Assembly (NCBI RefSeq): GCF_901875635.1
Contig: NZ_CABFMN010000106.1
Span: forward strand, 89,933-153,932
Origin: Xylophilus ampelinus
GTDB lineage: Bacteria; Pseudomonadota; Gammaproteobacteria; Burkholderiales; Burkholderiaceae_C
Direction: 5' to 3'
Length of the DNA stretch: 64,000 nt
The notes beneath the pieces are model-generated. The model saw nothing but the letters and a program-made list of their open reading frames with translations. It made no database searches and was not told the origin of the DNA. Shown in pieces: positions 45,678 through 54,796 of this stretch. How positions within the stretch are numbered: position 1 is the first letter of the stretch; each line of letters opens with the position of its first letter. The position numbers and the translations under genes are program-made.

Positions 45678-46445
45678 ATGGCCACCACCCTTCTCTCCTT
45701 CCGCGCCACCCTGCTGGCCGGCCTGATGGCGGCGTCCGCCCTCGCCATCGCGCAGCCCGCGGCCCAACCGGCCCCGCCGGGCGGCGCGATGCCTCCGCCA
45801 GCGGGCATGGCCGGCCCTCTGCCGCCGCCCCCGGGCGGCCCGCTGGCCCCCACACCGATGGCAACCGTCAGCGTCAGCGGCCAGGTGGCGCGCTGGCTGG
45901 TCAACCCCAACGGCGAGGCCGACGGCCTGCTGCTGGACAACGGGACCCAGATCGCCTTCGCGCCTCATCTGTCGGCCAGCGTGACGGCGCTCGCCAAGGT
46001 CGGCGACCGCATCGACGCGACCGGCTGGCGTGCAGGCGATGCCGGCGCCCTGCGGGCGCAGGAGATCCGAGCCAACGGCCGCGCCGTGACCGAGCAGCCG
46101 CCGAACCCCGGCGCCATGCCGCCGCCGCCCCGCCCGATGGGCGCGCTGGCGTCCATGAGCGCCGGCGGCCGCATCGCGCGCGTGTTGTTCAACGACCGCG
46201 GCGACGCGCACGGCGCGCTGCTCGATGACGGCACCGTGGTGCGCTTTCCGCCGCACGTGGGCCGCATGATCGGCGGCCTGCTGCAGCCCGGCGCCCCGCT
46301 CTACGTCCAAGGCTGGGGCACGCGCAGCCCGCTGGGCACCGGCATCGAGGCGACCCGCCTGGGCGCGACGCAGCAGGCCCTGCAGGACGTGCTCTCGGGC
46401 CCTGTCGACGCACCGCGCCCCGGCCCGCGCCGCCGCCCGGCCTGA
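45678..46445 (+). CDS. exported protein with two copies of an OB-like repeat
   Basis: This 255-residue protein has a leader (LLAGLMAASALAIAQ), a Pro/Gly-rich region and two repeated units. The first has VARWLVNPNGEADGLLLDNGTQIAFAPHL, the second IARVLFNDRGDAHGALLDDGTVVRFPPHV. The shared landmarks are N-x-x-G-x-x-x-G-x-L-L-D-x-G-T and F-x-P-H. The family is unknown to me; the units look like small beta-barrels that bind a ligand or metal. AAGGAG precedes the ATG at 45678. It lies 32 bases after the sigma-54 promoter, so it is the likely main target of the two-component system. Confidence 0.78.
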   Translation: MATTLLSFRATLLAGLMAASALAIAQPAAQPAPPGGAMPPPAGMAGPLPPPPGGPLAPTPMATVSVSGQVARWLVNPNGEADGLLLDNGTQIAFAPHLSASVTALAKVGDRIDATGWRAGDAGALRAQEIRANGRAVTEQPPNPGAMPPPPRPMGALASMSAGGRIARVLFNDRGDAHGALLDDGTVVRFPPHVGRMIGGLLQPGAPLYVQGWGTRSPLGTGIEATRLGATQQALQDVLSGPVDAPRPGPRRRPA

Positions 46446-46507
46446 TCCGTCGGGGCCGATGCGGCCCCGTGTTCCCATTCATCCAACTTCCATCGCGAGA
46501 TCCACTC

Positions 46508-47047
46508 ATGCCCCACGACACACTCATCGACGTCTGGTCGGTCGAAGGCCGCTTCCAGCACCTGATCTACAGCCCGCGCGGCGAGCACGAAGGCGTGCTC
46601 ATCGACACCGACGGCGTGCCCACGCAGTTCGTCTTCGACAAGCACGACCTCGGTGCCGCAGCCGCCTTCGCGCAACTCAAGCCCGGCCAGCGCATCACGG
46701 TCGAGGGCAGCGAGCGCCCGGCCTCGCCCAAGGGCGAAGGCGCACACGTGGTCTACGACTTCCACCGCCTGAGCGAAGTCGACGGCAAGCCCCTGGCGCC
46801 GGCGCACGACGACGGGCCGGTCGAAGGCCGCGTGCTGCGCATCAACCACGCCAAACATGGCGCCCCCAACGGCGTCGTGCTCGACACCGGCGACTTCGTC
46901 CACCTCAAGCCCGAAGGCTTCGCGCAGCTGGACCTGCAGCCCGGCGACCGCGTGCGCGCCGAAGGGCCGTCGCAGCCGCTGGCCGCGGGCCGCGGCCGCG
47001 TGATCGAGGCGCACACCGTCAACGGCAAGCCACTGGCGGCCCACTGA
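46508..47047 (+). CDS. cytoplasmic protein with two copies of the same OB-like repeat
   Basis: This 179-residue protein has no leader. It carries two divergent copies of the unit in the preceding gene: RFQHLIYSPRGEHEGVLIDTDG and RVLRINHAKHGAPNGVVLDTGDFVHL (landmarks G-x-L-I-D-T-D-G and G-V-V-L-D-T-G-D). Each is followed by LKPGQRITVEG or LQPGDRVRAEG, the closing strand of an OB-type barrel. It lies 62 bases after the first gene and is probably in the same operon. The function is unknown. Confidence 0.75.
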   Translation: MPHDTLIDVWSVEGRFQHLIYSPRGEHEGVLIDTDGVPTQFVFDKHDLGAAAAFAQLKPGQRITVEGSERPASPKGEGAHVVYDFHRLSEVDGKPLAPAHDDGPVEGRVLRINHAKHGAPNGVVLDTGDFVHLKPEGFAQLDLQPGDRVRAEGPSQPLAAGRGRVIEAHTVNGKPLAAH

Positions 47048-47071
47048 CCCGAGCGCAGGAAAAGGCCGCCC

Positions 47072-48340
47072 ATGTCCACCACGCTCGCCATGCCCCTGGA
47101 GGCCGGTCGGCGTGCCGGCGCGCCGGCCACCGCCGCCTCGCTCACGGCCCTGGCCTGGACGGCCTTCTTCCTGGCCGACGTGCGAGACGGGCTCGGCCCC
47201 TTCCTCGCCACCTACCTGCAGAGCCAGCGGGTCGACCAGACGCTGATCGGCCTCACGATGACGGCCGGCGGCCTGGCGGCCGTGCTCATGACGCCCTTCG
47301 CCGGCGCCTGGGCCGACCGCTGGACCGCCAAGCGCGCGCTGATGGCCATTGCCGTGGTCGCGGTCACGCTCGGCAGCGGCTGCGCCTTCCTCACGAAGTC
47401 CCCGTGGCTGCTGGTCGGCTCGCAGGTGGTCGCGGGTGCGGCTGGCGCGCTGCTGGCTGCCACGCTGGCCGCGCTGACGCTGGGTCTCGCGCGGCGCGGC
47501 GGGCTGCGCCGCCAGACCGGCCGCAACGAAGCGTGGAGCCATGCCGGCAACATCGTCTCGGCGCTGGGCGCGGGCGTCGTGGCGCAGCAGTTCGGCGCGC
47601 CCTGGATGATGTCGGTGATGACCGTGATGGCCGTGGGCAGCCTGCTGTGCCTGGCGACCATCCGCGCCGGCGACATCGACCATGCCGCAGCGCGCGGCGT
47701 GGAGGCCGGCGCCGGCGCGCCGCAGGCCGGGGGCCCGGGTGGCTTCGGCGAATTGCTGCGGCACCGCGCGCTGTGGCTTTTCGCGCTGGCCTGCGCCTTC
47801 TTCCACCTGGGCAACGCGGCCATGCTGCCGCTGCTGAACCAGCGGCTGGCCGCGACGCAACCCGACGCCGCGCCGCTGCTGTGGACGGGCGTCGCCATCG
47901 TCGTCGCGCAGCTGACGATGGTGCCGGTGGCGCTGTGGGTGGCCCGCAGCCGGCGGCTGGACCTGTCGGCCTTCGTCTACATCGCGATCCTGATCCTGCC
48001 AGTGCGCGGCCTGCTGGCCTGGGGCTTTCCCAGCGTGTGGGCCAACATCCCGGTGCAGGTGCTCGACGGCATCGCGGCCGGCGCGCTGGGCGTGGCCACG
48101 CCGCTGATGGTCGAGCGCTACGCGCGCGGCACGGGCCGCTACAACCTGGCGCTGGGGCTGGTGCTGACGCTGCAGGGCGTCGGTGCGGCGCTGAGTGCCG
48201 GGGTGGCCAACGCGGTGGTCGGCGCACGCGGCCATTTCGGCCTGGCCTTCGCGGTGCTGGCAGGCTGCGCGCTGCTGGCGATGCCGGTGTTCATGCTGGC
48301 ACAGCGTGCCAACGCGCGCGAGGCATCGCGAGCTGCCTGA
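47072..48340 (+). CDS. MFS transporter
   Basis: This 422-residue transporter has about twelve helices. ALAWTAFFLADVRDGLGPFLATYL is an unusual first helix, and GAWADRWTAKRALMA stands for the helix 2-3 loop (D-R-x-x-x-K-R). The block YARGTGRYNLALGLVLTLQGVGAAL resembles nickel/cobalt-type or drug MFS branches. AGGAAAAGG precedes the ATG. It begins 24 bases after the repeat-protein gene, so it may belong to the sigma-54 operon and export the compound sensed by the kinase. Confidence 0.82.
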   Translation: MSTTLAMPLEAGRRAGAPATAASLTALAWTAFFLADVRDGLGPFLATYLQSQRVDQTLIGLTMTAGGLAAVLMTPFAGAWADRWTAKRALMAIAVVAVTLGSGCAFLTKSPWLLVGSQVVAGAAGALLAATLAALTLGLARRGGLRRQTGRNEAWSHAGNIVSALGAGVVAQQFGAPWMMSVMTVMAVGSLLCLATIRAGDIDHAAARGVEAGAGAPQAGGPGGFGELLRHRALWLFALACAFFHLGNAAMLPLLNQRLAATQPDAAPLLWTGVAIVVAQLTMVPVALWVARSRRLDLSAFVYIAILILPVRGLLAWGFPSVWANIPVQVLDGIAAGALGVATPLMVERYARGTGRYNLALGLVLTLQGVGAALSAGVANAVVGARGHFGLAFAVLAGCALLAMPVFMLAQRANAREASRAA

Positions 48341-48431
48341 GCGGCGGGCGCCGCGCCACTGTCAAACGCCTGTCTTGGGCGGGCCGTAGAACCGCGCCAT
48401 CGGCCCTCGGGGTCGCCCGCGAACGTCGACC

Positions 48432-48695
48432 ATGGTCCCCTCCTCTTCCCTGCGCTGCGCCGCAGCGCCCGCCTCCCGCCCACGCCTGGCGCGCTGGAAG
48501 CGCACGGCGCGCCCATCGCGCGGTGGGCGCGGACGAAGGTCGGACGTTGCCGCCACACTGGGCGCGGTTGTTGCCATCGTGCTGTGCCTGGCCACCGCGC
48601 GCTGGTGGTCGCCGCTGGCCAGCGTGCCGCTGGGCGTGGCCACGGCGCTGATGATCCGGCACGCGCCCCTGCGCGGCCGGCGCTCACGCTACTGA
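48432..48695 (+). CDS. possible small membrane protein
   Basis: This 87-residue frame has an Arg-rich N-terminal half and two predicted helices (VAATLGAVVAIVLCLATARWW and LASVPLGVATALMI). It overlaps the end of the convergent MFS gene by 7 bases. No strong ribosome-binding site is visible. It is the only plausible gene in the 348-base stretch between two transporters. It could also be chance. Confidence 0.35.
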   Translation: MVPSSSLRCAAAPASRPRLARWKRTARPSRGGRGRRSDVAATLGAVVAIVLCLATARWWSPLASVPLGVATALMIRHAPLRGRRSRY

Positions 48696-49954
48696 GCGGC
48701 GCGTGCGGAGGCGCGCGCCGGCGCCACGCGCGGCAGCCAGCCGAAGGCGATCGCCATGAGTGCCATGCCCGCCGCGACCATGGGCAGCACCATCGGCCAG
48801 GCACCGTGGCTCATGGTGTTGTCGACGAAGCGGGCTGCGAACTGTCCCAGGCAGAAGGCGGCGAACATCATCGCGAAGCCCGACCACGACACCGCGCGGC
48901 CGGCCAGGTGCGGCAGGTCGCCCACCGCGCCGGCCTGGCCGCAGGGCTGGTGGATGCCGTGGCCCAGCACGTACACCGCATGGCCGAGCAGCAAGGGCAC
49001 GACGGAGTGCGGCCACAGCGCGCAGCCCAGCATCTGGATGCAGGCCCCCGAAAGGCTCAGCGACGCGCCCAGCTGGACCGCTCGCACGGCGCCCCAGCGG
49101 CGCAGCAGGCGCCGGCACATCGTGGTGCTGAAGATGTAGACCAGCGAGCCGCCGGCCGGAATCCAGCCATACAGCGCCGGCGACAGGCCCAGCAGGTCGA
49201 TGTAGACCATCGGCGAGAGCAGCAGGAAGCAGAAGATCCCCGCATAGGTGGCGGCCGCCAGCGACGCCCAGGCGCGGAAGCTGCGGCTCGCGAACACCTC
49301 GCGCGCGCTGCCGCGGGCCACGGGCGTGGCCGCTTCGCCGGGCGCCAGCGGCGCGTGCGTCTCGGCGAAGTCGCGCCAGCACAGGGCGAAGAGCACGCCC
49401 GCATACACCGCCATCGCGCCCAGCACCCAGCGCCAGCCCAGGCCCTGTACCAGCCAGGCACCGAGCACGGGCGCGAACAGCGCGACCACACCCAGCCCGG
49501 TGAGGCCCCGCGCCATGATGTGCGGGCCTTCGTGCGCCGGGTACAGGTCGCGCACCGCGGCGCGCGCACACACGAGGATGGCCGCCATCGAGAAGCCCTG
49601 CACCGCCCGCCATCCCACCAGCCAGCCCACGTTGGCGGCCAGCGCACAGCCCACGGCCGCGACGGCGTAGCAGCCCAGCCCCGCGAGCAGCACCGGCCGG
49701 CGCCCGAAGCGATCGGCCAGCGGACCGCACAGCAACTGCGCCAGGCCGAAAGCCAGCACGAAGACGGTGAGGCTGCTGCTGGCCGAGCCCAGCTCGCGCG
49801 CGATGGCCGGCAGCGCCGGCAGGTAGCTGTCGGTCGCCACCGGCTGGGCGGCCAGCAGCAGGGGCAGCAGCAGCGCGAAGGACAGGGGCCGACGCCGACG
49901 GGGAGCGCCGGTCGACTGCGAAGAACGGGGATCACCCGGTGCCGGGCTCACCAT
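48689..49954 (-). CDS. MFS transporter, Bcr/CflA drug-efflux family
   Basis: This 421-residue transporter has the first helix PVATDSYLPALPAIARELG (Bcr/CflA signature TDSYLPALP), a second block GLAQLLCGPLADRFGRRPVLL, and GWRAVQGFSMAAILVCARAAVRDLY as the conserved helix 4-5 region. Start ATG 49954 is chosen over an upstream GTG at 49978. A drug or metabolite exporter is likely. It is a single gene. Confidence 0.88.
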   Translation of the reverse strand: MVSPAPGDPRSSQSTGAPRRRRPLSFALLLPLLLAAQPVATDSYLPALPAIARELGSASSSLTVFVLAFGLAQLLCGPLADRFGRRPVLLAGLGCYAVAAVGCALAANVGWLVGWRAVQGFSMAAILVCARAAVRDLYPAHEGPHIMARGLTGLGVVALFAPVLGAWLVQGLGWRWVLGAMAVYAGVLFALCWRDFAETHAPLAPGEAATPVARGSAREVFASRSFRAWASLAAATYAGIFCFLLLSPMVYIDLLGLSPALYGWIPAGGSLVYIFSTTMCRRLLRRWGAVRAVQLGASLSLSGACIQMLGCALWPHSVVPLLLGHAVYVLGHGIHQPCGQAGAVGDLPHLAGRAVSWSGFAMMFAAFCLGQFAARFVDNTMSHGAWPMVLPMVAAGMALMAIAFGWLPRVAPARASARAAQ

Positions 49955-50062
49955 GCGCCAGCCATGCGGCAGCAGCACACGGCCGGTGTCTCGGTGGGGG
50001 AAAGGGCTTTGACGAAGGGGCTCATGAAGGCATCCGCAATGTGGCGGATTCGAACGATTTCG

Positions 50063-50114
50063 GGCTGTAGCGCCCGTCCCGCCTGCGCAGGCAGCTATGA
50101 ATTTCGTAGCAAAA
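50063..50114 (-). repeat. ATAGCTGC-type intergenic hairpin, copy 3
   Basis: Read on the minus strand it gives TTTTTGCTACGAAATTCATA, GCTGC, then GGACGGGCGCTACAGCCC. Its inner stem is altered (CTGCGCAG) compared with copies 1 and 2. It lies 46 bases after the stop of the shikimate dehydrogenase-like gene, in the gap of 206 bases before the MFS start. Confidence 0.65.
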
Positions 50115-50160
50115 ACCGCACCACGCCACGTGCAGGCCCCGCTGGCTGCGGCGCACCCCG

Positions 50161-50994
50161 TCAGTAGCGCAGTGTTGCCACTTCGCGCAGGGCCTCGGGC
50201 GTGGTGCTGCCGAAGCCGAAGAACTCCAGGTACGCCGGGATCTGCTCGAACAGCATGTCGGTGCCGACCTGCACGGCGCAGCCGCGTGCCCGGGCGGCCT
50301 GCAGCAGCGGCGTGTATTCGGACTTCATCACGACCTCACCCACGAAGGTGCTGGGCGCGATGCGCTCGATGTCGAAGGGCAGCGGGTCGCCCTCCTTCAT
50401 GCCCAGCGGCGTGGCGTTGACGACCACGTCGAAGCCCGCCGGGTCCTTCGAGCCGGTGCGCACGACGAGCTGCGGGTAGTGCGCGCGCAGCCGTCCCGCC
50501 AACGCCTCGGCCGACGCGGCATTCGTGTCGAAGAGCATCAGCTCGGCCGCGCCCGCCGCGGCGATGGAAGCCGCGATGGCCGAGCCCACGCCGCCCGCCC
50601 CCGACACCAGGACGCGCGTTCCCCTGAACGGCCGCCCCTTGCGCTCCACGCCGCGCACGAAACCGGCGCCGTCGAACATGTCGCCCAGCAGGCTGCCGTC
50701 GGGACGCTTCAGGATCGCGTTGCAGGCGCCGGCGATGCGCGCGGTGGGCGTCACCTCGTCGACCAGCGACAGCGTCGAGAGCTTGTGCGGCATCGTCACC
50801 AGCGCGCCGCGCAGGTTGGAGAAACGCATGATCTGCGGCAGCGACACGGCGTAGTCCTCCGCCTTGACGCCCATGGGCACGACCACCGCGTCGATGCCCT
50901 GCTGGTCGAACCAGGGGTTGTAGATCATCGGCGCCTTGAAGGTCTCGGTCGGGTAGCCGATGTGGGCGATGAGGGTGGTCTTGCCGGAAATCAT
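50161..50994 (-). CDS. shikimate/quinate dehydrogenase family protein, copy 1
   Basis: This 277-residue AroE-fold enzyme has catalytic Lys in VTMPHK near residue 66 and Asp in GDMFDGAGFV near 105. The cofactor loop is SGAGGVGSAIA with ELMLFDTNA after it, where Asp suggests NAD. The biosynthetic AroE motif N-T-D is replaced by M-F-D, so a catabolic quinate or shikimate role is likely. It is the last gene of a set with an MHS transporter and quiC. Confidence 0.85.
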   Translation of the reverse strand: MISGKTTLIAHIGYPTETFKAPMIYNPWFDQQGIDAVVVPMGVKAEDYAVSLPQIMRFSNLRGALVTMPHKLSTLSLVDEVTPTARIAGACNAILKRPDGSLLGDMFDGAGFVRGVERKGRPFRGTRVLVSGAGGVGSAIAASIAAAGAAELMLFDTNAASAEALAGRLRAHYPQLVVRTGSKDPAGFDVVVNATPLGMKEGDPLPFDIERIAPSTFVGEVVMKSEYTPLLQAARARGCAVQVGTDMLFEQIPAYLEFFGFGSTTPEALREVATLRY

Positions 50995-51019
50995 GGGTGT
51001 GGAACTCGTGTGCGAGGGA

Positions 51020-52429
51020 TCAGGCGGCAGCGTTCTGCAGGCGGCCGCCGTCCAGCGCCTGTTCGCGCAGGCGATCGTATTCGGCCTGGGGCACGGGCAC
51101 GGCATCGGCGTTGCCCAGGTCCTTCATGTGGACGCGGTAGGTCTCGCGGGCGCTGAGCGCGGCCAGGGCGGAAATCACCGTGATGCCGAAGGCGATGGCA
51201 CCGACGGTGAGCCAGATGTTGGCCGCACCGGGAGGCGCGACGGCGGTGAACAGCGCGGGCAGCATGGCCGTGATGGCGGTGCCGATGTTCTGCGAGATGG
51301 CCATGGCCGAGACGCGGGTGCGGGTCGGGAACAGCTCGGGGTAGAACGAGGGAAACACGGCGTTGTAGCCCTGGTAGACCACGCCCCACATCAGCAGCGA
51401 CATGCAGATCGCGAGCGGCACGCTCTTGATGCTGATGGCGTACAGGTAGCCGAAGGCCAGCAGGCCCGACAGCAGCGCGCCGATGACGATGGGCGGGCGG
51501 CGGCCGATCTTGTCCGACAGGTTGCCCACGTAGGGAATCACCAGCACCGCGAGGATGTTGCCCAGCACCGGGATCCACAGGTAGATGTCCTTGGCGAAAC
51601 CGATGCCGTAGGCCGGCTGCACCGCGTAGGCGGCGCCGAAGATGGTGGCCACCACCGGGATCACGTTCATCAGCGCCATGCACACCACGCGCAGCATGTC
51701 GGGCGTGCTGTACTTGAAGGCATCGACGATGGGCGAGCGGGCACGCTGCCTGGCTTCGGACTTGTCGGTGAAGGCCGGCGTCTCCTCCACTTCGCGGCGG
51801 ATGATCCAGCCGGCGATGATGACCACGAAGCTCAGGATGAAGGGAATGCGCCAGCCCCAGCTGTTGAACTGCTCGGTGGGCATGTAATGCGCCAGCGGCA
51901 GGAACACGGCGGCGGCCAGGATCTGCCCCGCCTGCACGCCCTGCAGCGTGAAGCTGGCGAAGAAGCCGCGGCGGCCGAAGGGCGCGTGTTCCAGGATCAT
52001 CGAACTCGCACCGGAGATTTCACCGGCCACGGCGAAGCCCTGGATCAGCCGCATCAGCACCAGCAGCGCGGGCGCCCACAGGCCGATCTGGTCGTAGGTG
52101 GGCAGCAGGCCGACGGCGATGGTCGAGAAGCCCATCAGGAACATGCACCACACCAGCACCTGCTTGCGGCCGTGCGTGTCGCCCAGGTGGCCGAGCACGA
52201 AGGCGCCGATGGGGCGTGCCACGTAGCCCACGCCATAGGTCGCGAGCGACGCGATGATCGCGATCGCCGGGTCGCCCTTGGGAAAGAAGATCTGCGGAAA
52301 GATCAGCGCCGCGGCGGTGGCGTAGATGAAGAAGTCGTAATACTCGAGCGCGGAGCCAATCCAGCCGCTGGCAGCGGCCTTCTTCGACTGGTGCTTGCCC
52401 TGCGGCTCGTGGGCGGTGGCTGTGGACAT
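51020..52429 (-). CDS. MHS-family MFS transporter for an organic acid (shikimate type)
   Basis: This 469-residue metabolite:H+ symporter has SALEYYDFFIYATAAALIFPQIFF at the first helix, LGHLGDTHGRKQVLVWCMFLMG between helices 2 and 3, and RLIQGFAVAGEISGASSMI (the R-x-x-Q-G-x-x-x-G-E motif). This matches ShiA/KgtP-type carriers. GGAGA precedes the ATG at 52429. Between a shikimate dehydrogenase homologue and quiC, it likely imports quinate, shikimate or dehydroshikimate. Confidence 0.9.
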   Translation of the reverse strand: MSTATAHEPQGKHQSKKAAASGWIGSALEYYDFFIYATAAALIFPQIFFPKGDPAIAIIASLATYGVGYVARPIGAFVLGHLGDTHGRKQVLVWCMFLMGFSTIAVGLLPTYDQIGLWAPALLVLMRLIQGFAVAGEISGASSMILEHAPFGRRGFFASFTLQGVQAGQILAAAVFLPLAHYMPTEQFNSWGWRIPFILSFVVIIAGWIIRREVEETPAFTDKSEARQRARSPIVDAFKYSTPDMLRVVCMALMNVIPVVATIFGAAYAVQPAYGIGFAKDIYLWIPVLGNILAVLVIPYVGNLSDKIGRRPPIVIGALLSGLLAFGYLYAISIKSVPLAICMSLLMWGVVYQGYNAVFPSFYPELFPTRTRVSAMAISQNIGTAITAMLPALFTAVAPPGAANIWLTVGAIAFGITVISALAALSARETYRVHMKDLGNADAVPVPQAEYDRLREQALDGGRLQNAAA

Positions 52430-52496
52430 GGCTTTGTCTCCGGATGGAAGGGTCGGTGTGTGTGGAGGGGAAGGAAAGAAAAACGAAAGGAGTCGC

Positions 52497-54464
52497 TCAG
52501 GACTGCTGCGCCTGCGCCGCCATGCGGGCCGCCGCATTGGCCGCGCCGTAGGCGTCGTAGCCGCCGATGCGCTGCACGATCTCGAAGAAGAAGCCCTGCT
52601 CGCCGCCTTCGGTGTAGATGTGCAGGAAGTCGCCGGCGCTCGAGCGGTCGAAGAGCACGCCCGCCGTGCGCAGGCGTTCGACGAAGTCGTCCGCCAGGTC
52701 GAGCCGGGTCGGCAGGTCGTCGTGGTAGTTGGGCGAGATCGGCAGGAAGCGGACGCCCGCCGCGCGCAGGCGGTCGACGGTGGCGAAGATGTCCTCGCAG
52801 GCCAGCGCGATGTGGTGCACCGCACCGCCGCCGGTGCGGGTGAGCGTGCGGGCCGTGCGGGTGCGCTGGCTCAGCGACACGTTGAGCACCAGGCGCACGC
52901 TGCGATCGGCATTGGCCACCCCGCGGCTGCGGATCAGGCCGAAGGGGTCGGCCAGTTCCAGGCTCTCGCCGGGCGTGAGGCCCAGTACGGCGCGCGAGAA
53001 CAGCACCCAGGTGTCCTGCTGGTCGACGGCCAGGCCAAGTGCGAGGTGGTCGACGCTGCGCAGGCCGGCGCCGGCGCAGTCGGCCTCGCCATCGAGCACG
53101 AAGTCGGCGTCGAACAGGGCGCCGGTCGACATCTCGCCGGGGATGAAGTGGATCAGGTTGCCGCCCGGTGCCACGATGGCCGGCACGGGCACTTCGCCGG
53201 GGCCGCGCGGGCTGTCGTGCCGCAGCGAGCACATCGCGACCGCGTGATCGACCGCCTGCTGCGCGTCGCCGGCATGCAGGCCCAGCGCGCAGACCGAGGT
53301 GCCGTGCAGGTCGAAGCGCTCGCGGGCGAAGGAGTCCGGCTGCGCGTTGACGATGAAATGGACGTCGCCCTGGCGATAGAGCGTGACGGCCTTGGAGCGG
53401 TGGCGCCCGATGCGGCGAAAGCCCAGCTGCTCGAACTGCGCGCCCAGCGCGGACGCGGAGGCCTCGTCGGCGGCGAATTCGATGAAGCCGATGTCGGAGA
53501 GTGTGGGGACAGGCGGCGGATCGAACAGTTCGATCGCTGCCCCACCCGTTCGGGCCACGCCACCCGTTCGCGCCGAGCCTGTCGAAGCCTCGCGCAGCGC
53601 TTCGACGGGCTCAGCGCGAACGGCCGGTTGCCTGGAGTCGTCCTCGCCCAGCCGCCCGCGCACTTCGCTCTCCAGCCACAGCAGCGAGCGCATCGCATCG
53701 ACCGCGGTGCGGCGGTTCGGCGTCTCGCGGAACACGTCGTTGAAGATCTCCAGCGACAGGGGCCCGGTGTAGCCAGCCTGCAGCGTCTTCTCTAGGAAGC
53801 TCACGCAATCGAAATCGCCCTGCCCCGGGAAGCTGCGGTGGTGGCGTGCCCACTGCAGCACGTCCATCGCCATCAGCGGCGCATCGGCCATCTGCAGGAA
53901 AAAGATCTTGTCGCCCCGGATGTCGGCGATGCCAGCCGGGTCGTCCTTCAGCGACAGGGTGTGGAAGCTGTCGAGGATCAGCCCCAGCGCCGGGTGGTCG
54001 GCGCGTCGCACGATCTCCCAGGCCTGGCCGTACAGCGAGGTGACCCGGCCCCAGGCCAGCGCCTCGAAGCCCACGCGCAGGCCGCGGCGGGCGGCGCGCG
54101 CGGCCAGCGCATGCAGTTGCGCGGCGGCCAGTGCCGGGTCGTTGGCGACCAACGGCGAGGTGTTGGAGCAGCACAGCATGAGCGATGCGCCCATCGCCTG
54201 CATCACGTCGAACTTGCGCTCGGCACGCTCCAGGCTGCGGCGGAACTGGGCGTCGGGCATGCCTTCGAAATCGCGGAAGGGCTGGTACAGGTCGACCGTC
54301 AGGCCCAGGTCGGCGGCGATGCGCCCCAGTTCGGCGGCCGAACCGTTGAAGTTGATGAAGTCCGCCTCGAAGAGTTCGAAGCCGTCGAAGCCCGCGGCGG
54401 CGATGGCCTCGAGCTTCTGGCGCAGCGTGCCGCTGAGGGAGACGGTGGCAATGGATCGGTGCAT
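52497..54464 (-). CDS. quiC: bifunctional 3-dehydroshikimate dehydratase (QuiC-type isomerase-like domain plus HPPD-like domain)
   Basis: This is a 655-residue fusion. Residues about 1-280 form a sugar-phosphate-isomerase-like TIM barrel with GFDGFELFEADFINF, LGLILDSFHTL and metal ligands in FLQMADAP and SLEIFNDVF. Residues about 320-655 form a vicinal-oxygen-chelate domain like 4-hydroxyphenylpyruvate dioxygenase, with VDHLALGLA, HHIALAC and YTEGGEQGFFFEIVQR. The N-domain converts 3-dehydroshikimate to protocatechuate, and the C-domain has no settled role. A REP-like palindrome encodes residues about 281-301 in the linker. GAAGG stands before ATG 54464. Confidence 0.92.
   Translation of the reverse strand: MHRSIATVSLSGTLRQKLEAIAAAGFDGFELFEADFINFNGSAAELGRIAADLGLTVDLYQPFRDFEGMPDAQFRRSLERAERKFDVMQAMGASLMLCCSNTSPLVANDPALAAAQLHALAARAARRGLRVGFEALAWGRVTSLYGQAWEIVRRADHPALGLILDSFHTLSLKDDPAGIADIRGDKIFFLQMADAPLMAMDVLQWARHHRSFPGQGDFDCVSFLEKTLQAGYTGPLSLEIFNDVFRETPNRRTAVDAMRSLLWLESEVRGRLGEDDSRQPAVRAEPVEALREASTGSARTGGVARTGGAAIELFDPPPVPTLSDIGFIEFAADEASASALGAQFEQLGFRRIGRHRSKAVTLYRQGDVHFIVNAQPDSFARERFDLHGTSVCALGLHAGDAQQAVDHAVAMCSLRHDSPRGPGEVPVPAIVAPGGNLIHFIPGEMSTGALFDADFVLDGEADCAGAGLRSVDHLALGLAVDQQDTWVLFSRAVLGLTPGESLELADPFGLIRSRGVANADRSVRLVLNVSLSQRTRTARTLTRTGGGAVHHIALACEDIFATVDRLRAAGVRFLPISPNYHDDLPTRLDLADDFVERLRTAGVLFDRSSAGDFLHIYTEGGEQGFFFEIVQRIGGYDAYGAANAAARMAAQAQQS
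53564..53623. repeat. REP-like palindrome inside the quiC coding sequence
   Basis: The arms CCGTTCGCGCCGAGCCTGTC (then GAAG) and CTTCGACGGGCTCAGCGCGA (then ACGG) are near-perfect inverted complements around CCTCGCGCAGCG. This is the same repeat as the cut copy at 27938-27976. It is in frame and length-neutral (60 bases) and encodes AVRAEPVEALREASTGSART in the linker. A short duplicate CACCCGTTCG lies just next to it at 53543-53552 and 53561-53570. Confidence 0.85.
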
Positions 54465-54616
54465 GGTGCGGACCTTCAGCACCCCGTGGCCACGCGCCGC
54501 CCGGCGGCAGCGCGAGGCACGGGTCGGGCGGCGGTGGGTGGGCAGCGGTGCGACAGCATGGGGAGCGACTGTAGAAATGCGCCCTGCGTGCCGACAATGC
54601 CCGCACCCATGCTCGC

Positions 54617-54652
54617 GTTCGATCATCGATCACCAAGCGGCGATGATCGAAC
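54617..54652. promoter_or_regulatory. PcaU/PobR-type operator upstream of quiC
   Basis: The arms GTTCGATCATCG (54617-54628) and CGATGATCGAAC (54641-54652) are perfect inverted repeats separated by 12 bases. The half site resembles GTTCGATAAT bound by PcaU and PobR. It lies about 150 bases upstream of the quiC start, in a 428-base gap that otherwise holds a hairpin repeat at 54797-54865. Confidence 0.75.
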
Positions 54653-54796
54653 GCATACCGGGTTTGCCCTAGTCCGGTGCGGGGTCGCCCCACCGTGGGG
54701 AGCGCGCAGCATGGATCTGCCGCAGCATCGCCTTGGCGCCAGCAGCGCAGCGGGCCGGTGCGCCCGCCCCACGGCGCCGAAACCTCTGAAACCTCA

